A DNA stretch of 64,000 nucleotides, from NCBI RefSeq assembly GCF_001182785.1, contig NZ_CP012100.1, forward strand, positions 186,001 through 250,000, given 5' to 3'. Position 1 is the stretch's first letter; each line of letters starts with the position of its first letter. The notes under the pieces were generated by a model. It ran no database searches. It saw only the letters and a list, made by a program, of their open reading frames with translations, and had not been told where the DNA came from. Source of the DNA: Bacillus thuringiensis (lineage in GTDB: Bacteria; Bacillota; Bacilli; Bacillales; Bacillaceae_G). The translations under genes were made by a program, and so were the position numbers. Positions 1 through 9,557 of the stretch are shown here, piece by piece.

Positions 1-19
1 ATCATTTTACTATAAATTA

Positions 20-470
20 ACACGTATGTTGATTAACCAAAGTAATACAGTTTCTTGATTTATCGACCCGTAGAATTCAAGTGTTTCTTTCAAACTAATT
101 TGCCACTCAATTAACAAGGCTTCACAAAGAAACAGGCGTGTGAAACCTGCAAATGACAAGCCTTTGTTTTGTCTTTTGGACTTGTGCACTAAGAAATTTT
201 AGCAAGGCATAGGCAATTATAGCTGTGAATAACTAATTGAACAACGCATTGGATGTTGTGCCAAACAATACGGGAACGTTCAAATTCAGCTAAATACAGC
301 GAAAAAATGATTCGATTGCCCAGCGCGATTTGTACATGGCGGCGGTTCCTTCGGACAGATAGATTGGTAGAACGTACATTCCCCAAACTACTCCAGTAAT
401 TACACCATCTGAAATAACACATCCCATAGCCACTAATTATTTTTCATCAAATGCGTAAATGGCGTATCAA
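20..470 (-). pseudogene. Degenerate IS4-type transposase, C-terminal remnant
   Basis: Reading the minus strand across several frames gives the C-terminal part of an IS4-family DDE transposase. The segment MYKSRWAIESFFR, with the catalytic glutamate region, is followed by NLNVPVLFGTTSNALFN and AIIAYALLKFL. Two in-frame stops interrupt it (one just after FFRCI, one after SNALFN) and a frameshift is needed to reach the final segment ending in WLINIRVNL. The N-terminal two thirds are absent. The family call rests on the RWAIESFF block. It is different from the IS231 copies later in the window. Clearly dead. Confidence 0.6.
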
Positions 471-679
471 CTTTGATTGCACATGCGTTCCAAATCATTA
501 ATTGTTAATTTAAGTGAATTCCATCATAAATATTCATATAGGTTTAGTAATTAGTCAAAGTTATTAGGGTGTTCTGTCGTATAATTTATGTATATTACCA
601 TATAATAACCTCCTGATTTTTGTATATTATAGTTCTACATTGACACATAATATATAACTTTTTCTCATTGCTTCTTGAA

Positions 680-1140
680 CTAATCTGTTCCGATAACCAA
701 ATCAAAAAATTCCTTCCGCCCATCTTGGAAGGTGACCTCAACGTTATCACTATTTTGATGGAATAAATGAATTGTAGTATTAAAATTTACATCAATAGAA
801 TTTCTTATAGACTCGTAAAGAATCTGATGTAATATAAAACAGTGTATGCTTATTGAACCACTCTGTTGTATATGAAATTTTCTAAAATCAATATTGAGTA
901 TTTCTTGCCCCCTAGTATCAACAAATTGTCGCATTTCTACTGTGACGCCGTGTTTTTTCACCTGTTCTAATAATCCTCATTTATCTAAAACAAATATCGC
1001 ATCTCCTCTTAAGCTAATTACAGATCCAATAGAACGAAATGAGCGAGCTTTTTCAATAATAATTGGGGAATAACCATTAGATAAAAGACAATTTGCTAAA
1101 GATAGACCGCAATTCCACCACCAGAAATTAGAACTTTCAT
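680..1140 (-). pseudogene. FAD-dependent monooxygenase, truncated and frameshifted
   Basis: The N-terminus MKVLISGGGIA is a dinucleotide-binding GxGxxG-type start of the FAD-dependent monooxygenase family. A 1-2 bp deletion right after it shifts the frame; the correct continuation (LSLANCLLSNGYSPIIIEKA) is in another frame. A TGA replaces an expected tryptophan just before GLLEQVKKHGV. The downstream frame runs through FQDGRKEFFDLVIGTD and stops where the family normally continues with the DG motif region, so the C-terminal half is missing. A Fur-like box lies 15 bp upstream, suggesting the gene was iron-regulated when alive. Confidence 0.7.
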
Positions 1141-1154
1141 AAAAACACCAATTT

Positions 1155-1173
1155 GATATTGATAATCATTATT
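1155..1173. promoter_or_regulatory. Fur box upstream of the monooxygenase pseudogene
   Basis: GATATTGATAATCATTATT matches the classical 19-bp Fur consensus GATAATGATAATCATTATC at 17 of 19 positions. It sits 15 bp upstream of the pseudogene start on the minus strand, a position suited to repression. Match counted by eye; regulator assignment is inference. Confidence 0.65.
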
Positions 1174-1359
1174 ATTTATAGATAGAATAATAGAAAAAAT
1201 TATTTATCACAAGGGGAAACTGCATAATAATGTTGGAGTGAAATAAAATACGATAAAAAAGATGCTGAAAAAATTTAAAACATGATACTTTGGTTTTAGA
1301 TCCTTCCATATCCCTGTTTAAGACGTTTTTGATAGAATGATGGCGATGTATAGTGACCC

Positions 1360-3780
1360 CTATAAGGAAATATCATAATTTTGAAGTGTACAAATAGGCA
1401 GAGTAACTTCAACTGTTGTTCCTTTATTCACTTCACTATCAATAAATACCTTTCCCTGATGCGTTTCGATAATTTTATAACAGACCATTAATCCTAAACC
1501 AATCCCCTCTTCCTTAATACTGTAAAAAGGTTCTCCTAAATATGGTATACGTTCTTTTGGAATACCACATCCTTGATCGATAAAGCGAATCCCTATTTGA
1601 TTATTATCAAGTTTATCAAATTGAATCAAAATTTCTCCTCCTGTTGGCATGGATTCAATTGCATTTTTTATAATATTAACAAATACTTGTTTTAATTGAT
1701 TTCCTTCACATGGAATTAGTGGAATACCAGGTGAAAAATCAATTCTAATTTGTATATTATTCATCATTGCTCGAGGTTGCAGTAGCATTAAGACTTGATC
1801 CATTAGCACACTAATATCATTAGGTTGTATCTTTACCACCTGTGGTTTGGCTACCGCCATAAATTCATTAGTAATACTTTCTATACGCTTAATCTCTGAT
1901 GATACTATATTTATATAACCCTGATTATTCTCAGTTTCCATTGATTTTAGTAATTGCATAAACCCTTTCATTGCGGTTAATGGATTATTAATTTCATGAG
2001 CCATTGCAGTCGCTAATTGTCCTACAACAGCAAGTTTTTCAGATTTTCGTAGTAATTCTTCTGTTTTTAGCCGTTCAGTGATATCACGAGAAATACTCAG
2101 GAAAACTTTTTTACCATTTAAGTTAAAAACACGGACACTAAACTCAGTTGTTATTATTTTTCCTGTTGGAAAAGCATATTCATCTTGCAAAGTGAAGGAA
2201 GTTTGTCCCTCTCTAATTTTTTCTAACAACCTTACAATCATTTTAGAATCTTGTGTTACTACATTTGGAAATGGTAACGAGAGCAGTTCTTCTCTACTAT
2301 ATCCAAATCTTTTACAACCAACAGGGTTTACCTCAATGAATCGACTTGGAACATAATTTTCATTCAGCTCTACTACATATACTGCATCAGTTGCTTGTTC
2401 GATTAGTGCACGGTACTTCATTTCACTATCTTTTAATTGTTGGTGTAATCGTTGTCGTTCTCTTTCTGCTTGTTTTCTTTCAGAGATGTCTCTACATATT
2501 GCAGATAAAGCTATTACATTTCCTCTTACGTCTAGTATAGGAGAAACTGTCAGACTGACATCAAGAAGACTTCCATCGTTACGTCGTCTAACAGTTTCTA
2601 ATCTAGTAACTACGGATTCTCCTTTTAGAATTTTACGAATATTTTCAAGTGATTCTTCCATTAAGTAATCTGGTACACACGGTAATCTCTTACCTATGAT
2701 TTCTTGTAATGACCATCCAAATATCTTTTCATAAGCTTTATTTGCTTGTAAAATATGCCCTTCTCGATCAGAAATGGTAATAGCATCTACATTATGCTTT
2801 ATAAATGATTCTAGTAATTCTTTGGTAGCTCTTAATTCTGATTCTACCTTTTTCCTTTCTGTTATATCGACTGTAGAACCAACAACTTCAATAACTTGTC
2901 CATTTCGTTTAATCGGCCTAAGTGCAATAAGAATAATCGTTTTATCATCTGGCCAGGGTAATTCGAATATAATTTCTTTCCCTTCCCATGCCTGAAGATA
3001 ATACTTCATCAATTGTGAAACTAAATGTGGTGGAACAATAGAAGCATCAATAGTCCGTAAGCTTTTCCCTACCACTTGTTCAGAATAAAATCCTTTTTGA
3101 TAATAAAACTGTCCATCACATAAAGTGTGTATAAAGTGCTTACCCACTTTTTTAAATTTAAAAATCCCTCCTTGAAGCTCGTGAACGGTATCTGTGAGTT
3201 CTTGCTTTGATTTTTTTAATTCCCGATTCATTTTAGATAAGTCCTGTGTTAAATAATATAATCTCTGGTAGGCTTCCATAAGAAATAGCCCAATTAAAAG
3301 TCCTAAAGCTATATATAATAATCCTCCAGTGTAAAGTAACGTAGTATTAAAGAATACACCAACTAACCACTTTATTCCGACAAAAACAAAAAAATATAAA
3401 GATGCACTTTTGAAAGGATGAAGGTTTTTAAAATATGTTTTAAATGTAAAAAATAGGATACCCAAGCCTAAATAAGCAATCACAGGAGGTTCCCAGTAGC
3501 CTCCAATGTAAAAGATACGCATTATAATAATGCTAATTAACGTAATCCAACCAGCAATGCGACCAAAGTAAATGAAAGATAGAATAAGAGGAACAACTCG
3601 AAGATCGTAGGAAAATCCCATGTATGGAAAAGAAAAGAGCATCAAAGTAACTGCAATAATTCCTCCATAGAATTTTTCGAAATATCGCCTGGTATGAATC
3701 AAAAACACTTGAATAAATATCGCTGCGCTAACTAATAAAGAAAAAATAGAAATATTGATGAAATAGTCTTTAATAATCAT
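1360..3780 (-). CDS. Membrane sensor histidine kinase with three PAS domains
   Basis: 806 aa. The N-terminal ~185 residues are hydrophobic with about five or six membrane segments, resembling the 5TM-LYT sensor module. Three PAS-like domains follow (roughly 205-310, 315-440 and 450-575). The HisKA domain has the phospho-acceptor in AHEINNPLTAMKGF (His about residue 595). The ATPase domain shows an N box (NIIKNAIESMPTGG), G1 (DQGCGIP) and G2 (GIGLGL). This architecture is common among sporulation-phosphorelay kinases of the B. cereus group, but no response regulator is adjacent, so the partner is unknown. Start supported by AAGGAGGG 9 nt upstream of ATG. It stands alone, with no co-directional neighbour within 200 bp. 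Confidence 0.85.
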   Translation of the reverse strand: MIIKDYFINISIFSLLVSAAIFIQVFLIHTRRYFEKFYGGIIAVTLMLFSFPYMGFSYDLRVVPLILSFIYFGRIAGWITLISIIIMRIFYIGGYWEPPVIAYLGLGILFFTFKTYFKNLHPFKSASLYFFVFVGIKWLVGVFFNTTLLYTGGLLYIALGLLIGLFLMEAYQRLYYLTQDLSKMNRELKKSKQELTDTVHELQGGIFKFKKVGKHFIHTLCDGQFYYQKGFYSEQVVGKSLRTIDASIVPPHLVSQLMKYYLQAWEGKEIIFELPWPDDKTIILIALRPIKRNGQVIEVVGSTVDITERKKVESELRATKELLESFIKHNVDAITISDREGHILQANKAYEKIFGWSLQEIIGKRLPCVPDYLMEESLENIRKILKGESVVTRLETVRRRNDGSLLDVSLTVSPILDVRGNVIALSAICRDISERKQAERERQRLHQQLKDSEMKYRALIEQATDAVYVVELNENYVPSRFIEVNPVGCKRFGYSREELLSLPFPNVVTQDSKMIVRLLEKIREGQTSFTLQDEYAFPTGKIITTEFSVRVFNLNGKKVFLSISRDITERLKTEELLRKSEKLAVVGQLATAMAHEINNPLTAMKGFMQLLKSMETENNQGYINIVSSEIKRIESITNEFMAVAKPQVVKIQPNDISVLMDQVLMLLQPRAMMNNIQIRIDFSPGIPLIPCEGNQLKQVFVNIIKNAIESMPTGGEILIQFDKLDNNQIGIRFIDQGCGIPKERIPYLGEPFYSIKEEGIGLGLMVCYKIIETHQGKVFIDSEVNKGTTVEVTLPICTLQNYDISL

Positions 3781-3893
3781 GTAATATCCCTCCTTGCATT
3801 AAAGATATATTCGACAAAAAGACAGAAAATCCTACAATTGGTATAAACAGTTTAGGTACAAGAAATTTAAATAGAAGTGCATGGAGGCAGATT

Positions 3894-3937
3894 AAAAAAG
3901 GACAAACTCTCCAAGGTGAGAAGTTTGTCCTTTTTTA
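3894..3937. terminator. Intrinsic terminator after the serine permease (bidirectional)
   Basis: A stem AAAAAAGGACAAACT pairs with AGTTTGTCCTTTTTT around a short loop and has T runs on both strands. It lies 85 bp beyond the stop of the serine permease on the minus strand. Confidence 0.85.
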
Positions 3938-4022
3938 GTTTAACAATATAAAATTCAATTCCGCTAGCAATCTTTCTTTTTTCATTTCCCACGCGTTTTG
4001 CATGCGAACCCAAAATAGTGAA

Positions 4023-5342
4023 TTAGAATAATGACTTAATACTTGCTAAAACAGTAAGTATTCCTATAACAATTACAAATACATTACTCATTTTCCCTCT
4101 GTATTTTGCTAGTACTGGTACTTTACGAATCGCATACATCGGTAATAGACATAAGATAGCAGCGACTAACGGACCGCTAAGAGCATCAATGATTCCAAGA
4201 ATACTTGGATTTGTATAAGCAACATACCAGCATGTTAATACGACAAAAGTAAGAATCATTGTCTTAACTGTTTTCTCTCCTATATCTTTCCCACGTTTTT
4301 TACCGGACTTGATAATCATGTCACGCATTACCTCATATGCTCCTATATAATGGCCAAGGAAAGACTTTGTAATAGCCACAAATGCAATGATCGGAGCCGC
4401 AATAGTGATTACTGGTGAATTAAGCTCATTAGCAAGATATGATAGGATTGACAAGTTCTGTTCTTTTGCCACCTTAAGATCATCTGGAGTCAAACTTAAA
4501 GTACTGCTCCAAACAAAGAACATAACAACAGCGAATGTTATGATATAACAAACTTTTTGTATTTGAGCACACTTGGCATCAGTAGCGTCTATTCCATAAC
4601 TAGCTCTCTGCTTCACAACAAATGATGAAATCATAGGTGAATGATTAAACGAGAATACAATGATTGGTAGTATCATCCAAATAGCTCCAAAATACCCTGT
4701 TCCAGTTGAACCAGTAGAAACACTTGAAAAACTTAGCATTGAAGTATTCCATTGTGGAATTAAAGATATTGCAATAAAAAGTAGAGAAGCAATAAAAGGA
4801 TATACTAGCATACTCATTATCTTTACAGTAATATCTTGACCAAAATTTAGTATAGTGATAAGACCGAGTACTAAGACAAGGGATAAAATGGCCCTTGGAG
4901 GCTCCGGCATGTGCAATTGATGCACGATAAAACTACTAGCGGTATTTGTAAGTGCGACCGAGTACATAAGCACGATCGTATAAATGGAGACGAAATATAC
5001 AATGTTAAAAATGATACTTGCCTTATTTCCAAAATACTCTCTTATAGTACCTGTAATCCCCTCATCGGCAGAGTTCGAAGCGTAAATCATTTTAGCAAGC
5101 GCCCTATGTGAATAATACATAACAGGATAGGCAAGTATGGTAATTAACAGCAATGATAATAAACCACCTGAACCTGCATTAATCGGTAAAAAGAGTACCC
5201 CTGCTCCAATTGCTGTTCCAAAAAGGCTCAATGCCCAGGTAGTATCCTGTTTATGCCACTTTTTAGGGTCTAGATAATTCTCATTTTTTACTGCAGTATT
5301 ATCAGCTTGAAATTCTATGTTTTTTGCAGTATTCCCATTCAT
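4023..5342 (-). CDS. HAAAP-family serine/threonine permease
   Basis: 439 aa with about eleven membrane segments. The N-terminal stretch WALSLFGTAIGAGVLFLPIN is typical of the hydroxy/aromatic amino acid permease family (SdaC, TdcC, YhjV type), which import serine or threonine with protons or sodium. It is the last gene of a run sdaAB-sdaAA-permease, so serine import coupled to serine deamination is the obvious role. The gap to sdaAA is about 290 bp with no clear terminator, so it may have its own promoter. ATG preceded by AAGGAGG. The substrate is inferred from family and context. Confidence 0.85.
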   Translation of the reverse strand: MNGNTAKNIEFQADNTAVKNENYLDPKKWHKQDTTWALSLFGTAIGAGVLFLPINAGSGGLLSLLLITILAYPVMYYSHRALAKMIYASNSADEGITGTIREYFGNKASIIFNIVYFVSIYTIVLMYSVALTNTASSFIVHQLHMPEPPRAILSLVLVLGLITILNFGQDITVKIMSMLVYPFIASLLFIAISLIPQWNTSMLSFSSVSTGSTGTGYFGAIWMILPIIVFSFNHSPMISSFVVKQRASYGIDATDAKCAQIQKVCYIITFAVVMFFVWSSTLSLTPDDLKVAKEQNLSILSYLANELNSPVITIAAPIIAFVAITKSFLGHYIGAYEVMRDMIIKSGKKRGKDIGEKTVKTMILTFVVLTCWYVAYTNPSILGIIDALSGPLVAAILCLLPMYAIRKVPVLAKYRGKMSNVFVIVIGILTVLASIKSLF

Positions 5343-5635
5343 ATAATAATTCCTCCTTGTGTCCTATTCTCAATTCTCTATTTAAGGTATAGGAATATAG
5401 ACCGTTCTTGAAAAATGAATTGCTTATATAGTGCACCACAACGAATATCCCTCTTCTAAATTAATCAAAATTAAAAAATTAGCGAAGCATCAACCTGAAG
5501 GGTTTTTTACCACTTACAAAATATTTTAATTATATAGTAATATATTTTATTGATAATTCCCCCACCATACAGACATCCTTAGGCGAACTATAGAGTACAT
5601 ATTGTTAAATATTTCACAATATACTCGATAGCTGT

Positions 5636-6526
5636 TTATTGATTTGATTGTTTCTCCCCAAAGATTTTATTTTTAATGGCAATCCCTGTAGGTGTAGCCG
5701 CAATTCCGCCTAAACCTGTCTCTCTTAACTCACGAGGCATCTGTCTTCCAACCCTATACATTGCTTCAATAACTTCGTCAGCATTGATGATATTGTTTAC
5801 GCCGGCTAATGCGATGTCTGCTGCTGCTAAAGCATTTGTCGCTCCAATAGCGTTTCTCTTTACACAAGGAATTTCTACCAAACCAGCGACCGGATCACAA
5901 ACTAAACCGAGTAAATTTTGTAATGCGGTCGAAAAAGCTTCAGAAGATTGCTGTGGCGTTCCACCCGCAGCTTCTACCGCAGCTGCAGCCGCCATCGCTG
6001 AGGCACTTCCTACTTCAGCTTGACATCCTCCGTACGCTCCTGAAATACAAGCATTGTTTGCGACTATCGTTCCATATAACGCTGAAGTGAATAGAAAATG
6101 AATCATATCTTCATGACTTAACTGCAACGTATCTTTAATACTAAATAGGACTCCCGGAATCGTCCCACTCGCACCTGCTGTTGGAGTTGCACAAATAGCT
6201 CCTAATGCAGCATTTACTTCATTAACACCGATAGCACTTTGAATCCCTAACACCATCAAATCTCCAGAAAGAGTTTTCCTATTTTCTCGATAGTTTTTAA
6301 GTTTTACGGCATCCCCTCCGGTTAACCCGGTTGGAGAAAATACACCGTCGCCTTCGATACTTTTATTTATTGCATGTTGCATAGTCGCTAAATTTCGTTC
6401 CATTTTACTCCAAACTTCTTCATAAGAAGTTTTAGTTTGTTTGATTTCCTGTTCGATTGCTAATTCATAAATTGGCTTGTGGCTTTTATTAGCTGCATCC
6501 ACAATTTCTTTTATGGACATATACAT
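5636..6526 (-). CDS. sdaAA: L-serine dehydratase, iron-sulfur dependent, alpha subunit
   Basis: 296 aa from the ATG at 6526 (MYMSIKEI); AAGGAG lies 8 nt upstream. A GTG three codons further up overlaps the ribosome binding site and is less likely. The protein is the catalytic half of the two-subunit Firmicute enzyme that converts L-serine to pyruvate and ammonia using a [4Fe-4S] cluster. Conserved blocks are visible: GAICATPTAGASGTIPG, the cysteine-bearing GGCQAEVGSA and CDPVAGLVEIPCVKRNAIG. Full length for the family. It follows sdaAB by about 20 nt, so the two are translated from one message. Confidence 0.95.
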   Translation of the reverse strand: MYMSIKEIVDAANKSHKPIYELAIEQEIKQTKTSYEEVWSKMERNLATMQHAINKSIEGDGVFSPTGLTGGDAVKLKNYRENRKTLSGDLMVLGIQSAIGVNEVNAALGAICATPTAGASGTIPGVLFSIKDTLQLSHEDMIHFLFTSALYGTIVANNACISGAYGGCQAEVGSASAMAAAAAVEAAGGTPQQSSEAFSTALQNLLGLVCDPVAGLVEIPCVKRNAIGATNALAAADIALAGVNNIINADEVIEAMYRVGRQMPRELRETGLGGIAATPTGIAIKNKIFGEKQSNQ

Positions 6527-6547
6527 ATTTTTCACTCCTTAATATAA

Positions 6548-7246
6548 CTAAAGAATAATAAGATTAGCTATATTGCCTAAATCTCCTAATTCCTTCTGAA
6601 CATTACCAGGCAATATCGAATCCAAAGCGAATGCATATAAATATTTTGTTTTATCTTCCAAACTATGAAAGCTGTTAATTTCCACATCATATTGTTTAAA
6701 GATCCTGCGTAAAACAAATTCAAAGTCAGCTCTTTCCGAAATCGCAATAACAACTGGCAATGGCCCCTGCAGATCTAAGCTAAATCCATCGATTTCAACA
6801 TGTTTGATTTCAATCAACCCACCACCAACCGAAATACCCATCGTTCTAATACTTCGACTTTCATCCTCTACATATACATCTGCCGTATTTGGATGACCAG
6901 CAGGACTATTACCCGATTTTTCAATAAAGGTAATGTCAATTCCCTTAGACTCTGCTATTTTAATAGCATCTGGCACTTTGCTGTCATCGGCAGCAAAGCC
7001 TAATATACCAGCAATAATTGCAAAATCAGTTCCGTGACCTTTATGGGTTTCAGCAAATGATTCATAATACTTTACCACAACTTTTTTGGGAAGACCTTTA
7101 AATAATCTATTAGCAACTGTTCCAATAGCCAAAGCACCTGCAGTATGTGAACTTGAAGGACCTATCATTATGGGCCCAATCACATCAAAACAACTTTTGT
7201 ATTTAACAATCTTTTTTTCTTTAATAGATACTACATTCATGTTCAT
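6548..7246 (-). CDS. sdaAB: L-serine dehydratase, iron-sulfur dependent, beta subunit
   Basis: 232 aa. The N-terminal block SCFDVIGPIMIGPSSSHTAG is the hallmark of the serine dehydratase beta chain. The C-terminal third looks like the ACT-type regulatory region. GGGGGTG lies just upstream of ATG GTT-less start MNMNVV; a second ATG two codons later is possible. First gene of the serine catabolism operon, with a cre-like site about 80 bp upstream. Length is slightly above the usual ~220 aa because of an N-terminal extension. Confidence 0.95.
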   Translation of the reverse strand: MNMNVVSIKEKKIVKYKSCFDVIGPIMIGPSSSHTAGALAIGTVANRLFKGLPKKVVVKYYESFAETHKGHGTDFAIIAGILGFAADDSKVPDAIKIAESKGIDITFIEKSGNSPAGHPNTADVYVEDESRSIRTMGISVGGGLIEIKHVEIDGFSLDLQGPLPVVIAISERADFEFVLRRIFKQYDVEINSFHSLEDKTKYLYAFALDSILPGNVQKELGDLGNIANLIIL

Positions 7247-7327
7247 ATAAACACCCCCATAATTTATTATTTTTAATTAAAGTTGAATCTAAGTTATTGG
7301 AATGACCAATTCAAAATAAAATTTGTT

Positions 7328-7341
7328 TGATAGCGCTTTCT
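7328..7341. promoter_or_regulatory. Candidate cre (CcpA) site of the sda operon
   Basis: TGATAGCGCTTTCT fits the cre consensus TGNAANCGNWNNCW with one mismatch at position 4. It lies about 80 bp upstream of sdaAB. CcpA control of amino-acid catabolism is known in Bacillus; the assignment here is inference. Confidence 0.5.
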
Positions 7342-7988
7342 TTATTAAGTTGAATAAACTTTCCTTCTGATTCACTACACTCCGTATAGTAATCATAGCA
7401 GTATGTCCAATTTTTAAAAATCACTGGCAAGTTCTTTAGAATTTTTAACCCAAACGAGGTTTGGTATTTTCTCTAGAGGTATTGATTTATGTCTCGACGC
7501 CCTCATTATAACTTGTATATTTATAAGTTTAATCTTTTTTTATTTTTAGAAAGATTGAATAGACAGAATTTTGAATAGGTAATAAATTACACTTAGTATG
7601 TAGCAATTGTGTCCTTTGTTTGAAGCTGTATTAGTTAGTAAAAAAGCAAAAATAACACAGAATTCCTTTCATAAACACATTGATTATATTGGAAAATGAT
7701 TATAAAGATACTTCTAATGTCCTTAGTTAGGATATCTTATTTGGGACGGGAAACCTGTTGCAATAAATGATTAATGTAGATGGAAAGGAATACATGAATG
7801 AACCATAAAGTAATTTATGTATATTAATTAATGATTACTCATCAATATTTATTATCAGAAAAGAAGAACTTCTTTTGTAAATCTTTATATAAAGTAATAC
7901 TATAAAAGATAAGTTCCAAATAACACTAGGGATCCCTAGTGGAATCTATTTTATACTGTTTTTATATGAAAAATCCTCTTCAAAATGC
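7342..7988. other. Gene-free interval with an 18-bp perfect palindrome
   Basis: No ORF or gene remnant was recognised. The notable element is the perfect palindrome CACTAGGGATCCCTAGTG at 7924-7941, flanked by imperfect TTCCA/TGGAA arms. It is not followed by a T run, so it is more likely a protein-binding site or relic than a terminator. Confidence 0.5.
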
Positions 7989-8018
7989 AAAAAAAAGGGC
8001 AATTTCAGCCCTTTTTTA
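7989..8018 (-). terminator. Terminator of the fic gene
   Basis: AAAAAAAGGGC and GCCCTTTTTT pair around a 7-nt loop directly after the fic stop codon. Confidence 0.85.
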
Positions 8019-8019
8019 T

Positions 8020-8628
8020 TTATAAATCCTCTATATCATATTCAGTATATCCCTCATAATAGTAACTAATATCAATGCCTTTCATGAATACTTCACGGCT
8101 ATTAATTTTATCTACTAGTGCATTTTTGAGTAAATACTTAATTTCAATATCTTTAATCGGGCTGCGTTCCATTGCCAGTAAATAGTCTTCTTTATCAATC
8201 CTATTCCAGTCAACCACCTGTTGAATTTCATTCTTAAAGATTAAATCTAACCATATTCTAGTCGCTCTACCGTTTCCTTCTCTAAAAGGATGGGCAATGT
8301 TCATTTCAACATACTTTTCAACGATTTCATCAAAGGTTGTTTGTGGCATAGTGTTTATATGTTCTAGTGAATGGCTTAGATACATAACAGGAGCAAATCG
8401 AAAGTTTCCCTTCGCTATGTTAACCTTTCGAATCTTTCCAGCAAAGAAATAAATATCTTCAAATAGATAATTATGAATGTCAGAAAGACCCTTAAATGTG
8501 CCAACTTCTATGTGGTTTATTTCTCCTGAATCATATAAATCTTTGGCTTTCATTTTTGATAGTCGTTCTTCCACTCGATTCAATTCCAACTGATTTTTGA
8601 TACCTAATTTATTTTCTAGCACGGTCAT
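8020..8628 (-). CDS. Fic-domain AMP/nucleotidyl transferase, class III type
   Basis: 202 aa. The Fic core motif HPFREGNGRATR is complete, including the catalytic histidine, so the enzyme should transfer a nucleotide monophosphate (usually AMP) from NTP to a protein hydroxyl. Near the C-terminus SYYYEG fits the inhibitory-helix motif (S/T)xxxE(G/N). A C-terminal position defines class III Fic proteins such as the Neisseria meningitidis one, which are self-inhibited and relieved by monomerisation. The start overlaps the end of the preceding small gene by 20 nt, implying translational coupling. The target protein is unknown. Confidence 0.85.
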   Translation of the reverse strand: MTVLENKLGIKNQLELNRVEERLSKMKAKDLYDSGEINHIEVGTFKGLSDIHNYLFEDIYFFAGKIRKVNIAKGNFRFAPVMYLSHSLEHINTMPQTTFDEIVEKYVEMNIAHPFREGNGRATRIWLDLIFKNEIQQVVDWNRIDKEDYLLAMERSPIKDIEIKYLLKNALVDKINSREVFMKGIDISYYYEGYTEYDIEDL

Positions 8629-8797
8629 TCTCCTCTTTTTCTGCCATTAATTCTTTTAGCATATCCAAATCTTCTTGTGTGGCTAAATTCTTGATGAAAC
8701 TTCTAGCCATAGTTTTATAATTAAGGTACTTCGCTTGTACTGGATTACGTTTTTTATAGTTTTTTGTGGCTTCATTTTGCGCCTTGCTGTATGCCAT
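8609..8797 (-). CDS. Small basic protein translationally coupled to fic
   Basis: 62 aa from ATG at 8797 (MAYSKAQNEATKNY), chosen because GGGAG lies 7 nt upstream; a longer reading from 8827 lacks such a site. The protein is highly charged and predicted helical. Small genes of this kind often precede fic genes in Firmicutes and may be antitoxin-like, but it has no (S/T)xxxE(G/N) inhibitory motif, and the Fic protein carries its own. Function not recognised beyond the linkage. Overlaps fic by 20 nt. Confidence 0.6.
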   Translation of the reverse strand: MAYSKAQNEATKNYKKRNPVQAKYLNYKTMARSFIKNLATQEDLDMLKELMAEKEENDRARK

Positions 8798-8966
8798 TCT
8801 CTCCCTCACTTTCAAGTATATAAGCATATTATATATGACTTAGTAATATATTCAAGCGAAAGAAAAGCTAGTGCCGAAGCCCTAGTCTAACACTATACCA
8901 AATATATAATTTTAAATTTTATCATTTCATAATATTTATCTTTTTAGAATAATCTCTCATATTTAA

Positions 8967-9407
8967 TCAAGATTTTTCACTCTCTGTAAAAAGTGATTTA
9001 TGTTCTACTGGAGAAGAAAGCACTATTAAGGTTGTAGGCTTTCCATACTCTAAGCACAAATTAATATAGTCTTCAAGTGTATGTACTGATTCTGTCACTA
9101 CCTTTGTTAGATAACTGTATAAACCGGCAATACGATGGCATTCGACTACATCTGGATGTTCCATTGCAAATTTTTTATATTTGTTGCAATCTCTTGGTTC
9201 CATTAAAACAAACGCGGTAATATGTTTTTTTAATTCTTTCGGATTAACAATCGTACGATAACTTATAATGACACCCTGTTCTTCTAGTCTTCTGACCCGC
9301 TCTGTAACAGAAGGGGAACTCAAACCTACCAGCTTTCCTATTTCAACCATACTTAAACGTGCATTTTCCTGAAGATGTGAAAGAATCTTTAAATCTGTTT
9401 GATCCAT
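8967..9407 (-). CDS. Lrp/AsnC-family transcriptional regulator
   Basis: 146 aa. An N-terminal winged HTH (DLKILSHLQENARLSMVEIG, then LSSPSVTERVRRLEEQGVI) is followed by a RAM/ligand domain (about residues 65-140). Typical full length. ATG preceded by AAGGAGAG. It is divergent from an amino-acid permease across a 150-bp AT-rich interval containing an inverted repeat, the classical arrangement of a local Lrp regulator controlling amino-acid export or import, probably in response to the amino acid itself. Confidence 0.9.
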   Translation of the reverse strand: MDQTDLKILSHLQENARLSMVEIGKLVGLSSPSVTERVRRLEEQGVIISYRTIVNPKELKKHITAFVLMEPRDCNKYKKFAMEHPDVVECHRIAGLYSYLTKVVTESVHTLEDYINLCLEYGKPTTLIVLSSPVEHKSLFTESEKS

Positions 9408-9429
9408 TAATGTATCTCTCCTTGATTAA

Positions 9430-9455
9430 TTAAGAATACAATTAATAATTCTTAA
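9430..9455. promoter_or_regulatory. Inverted repeat in the Lrp/permease divergent promoter
   Basis: TTAAGAAT and ATTCTTAA flank an AT-rich centre between the two divergent genes. Lrp-type regulators bind AT-rich dyads, so this is the most likely operator. Inference from symmetry and position. Confidence 0.45.
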
Positions 9456-9557
9456 ATTTTTTAAGAAAATTATAATTAATACATAAATTATAGCATGTTA
9501 TCTTTTTTTAAAACTTTATATAATTGATATCAATTAACGAAAGAGAGGCTGAATATC

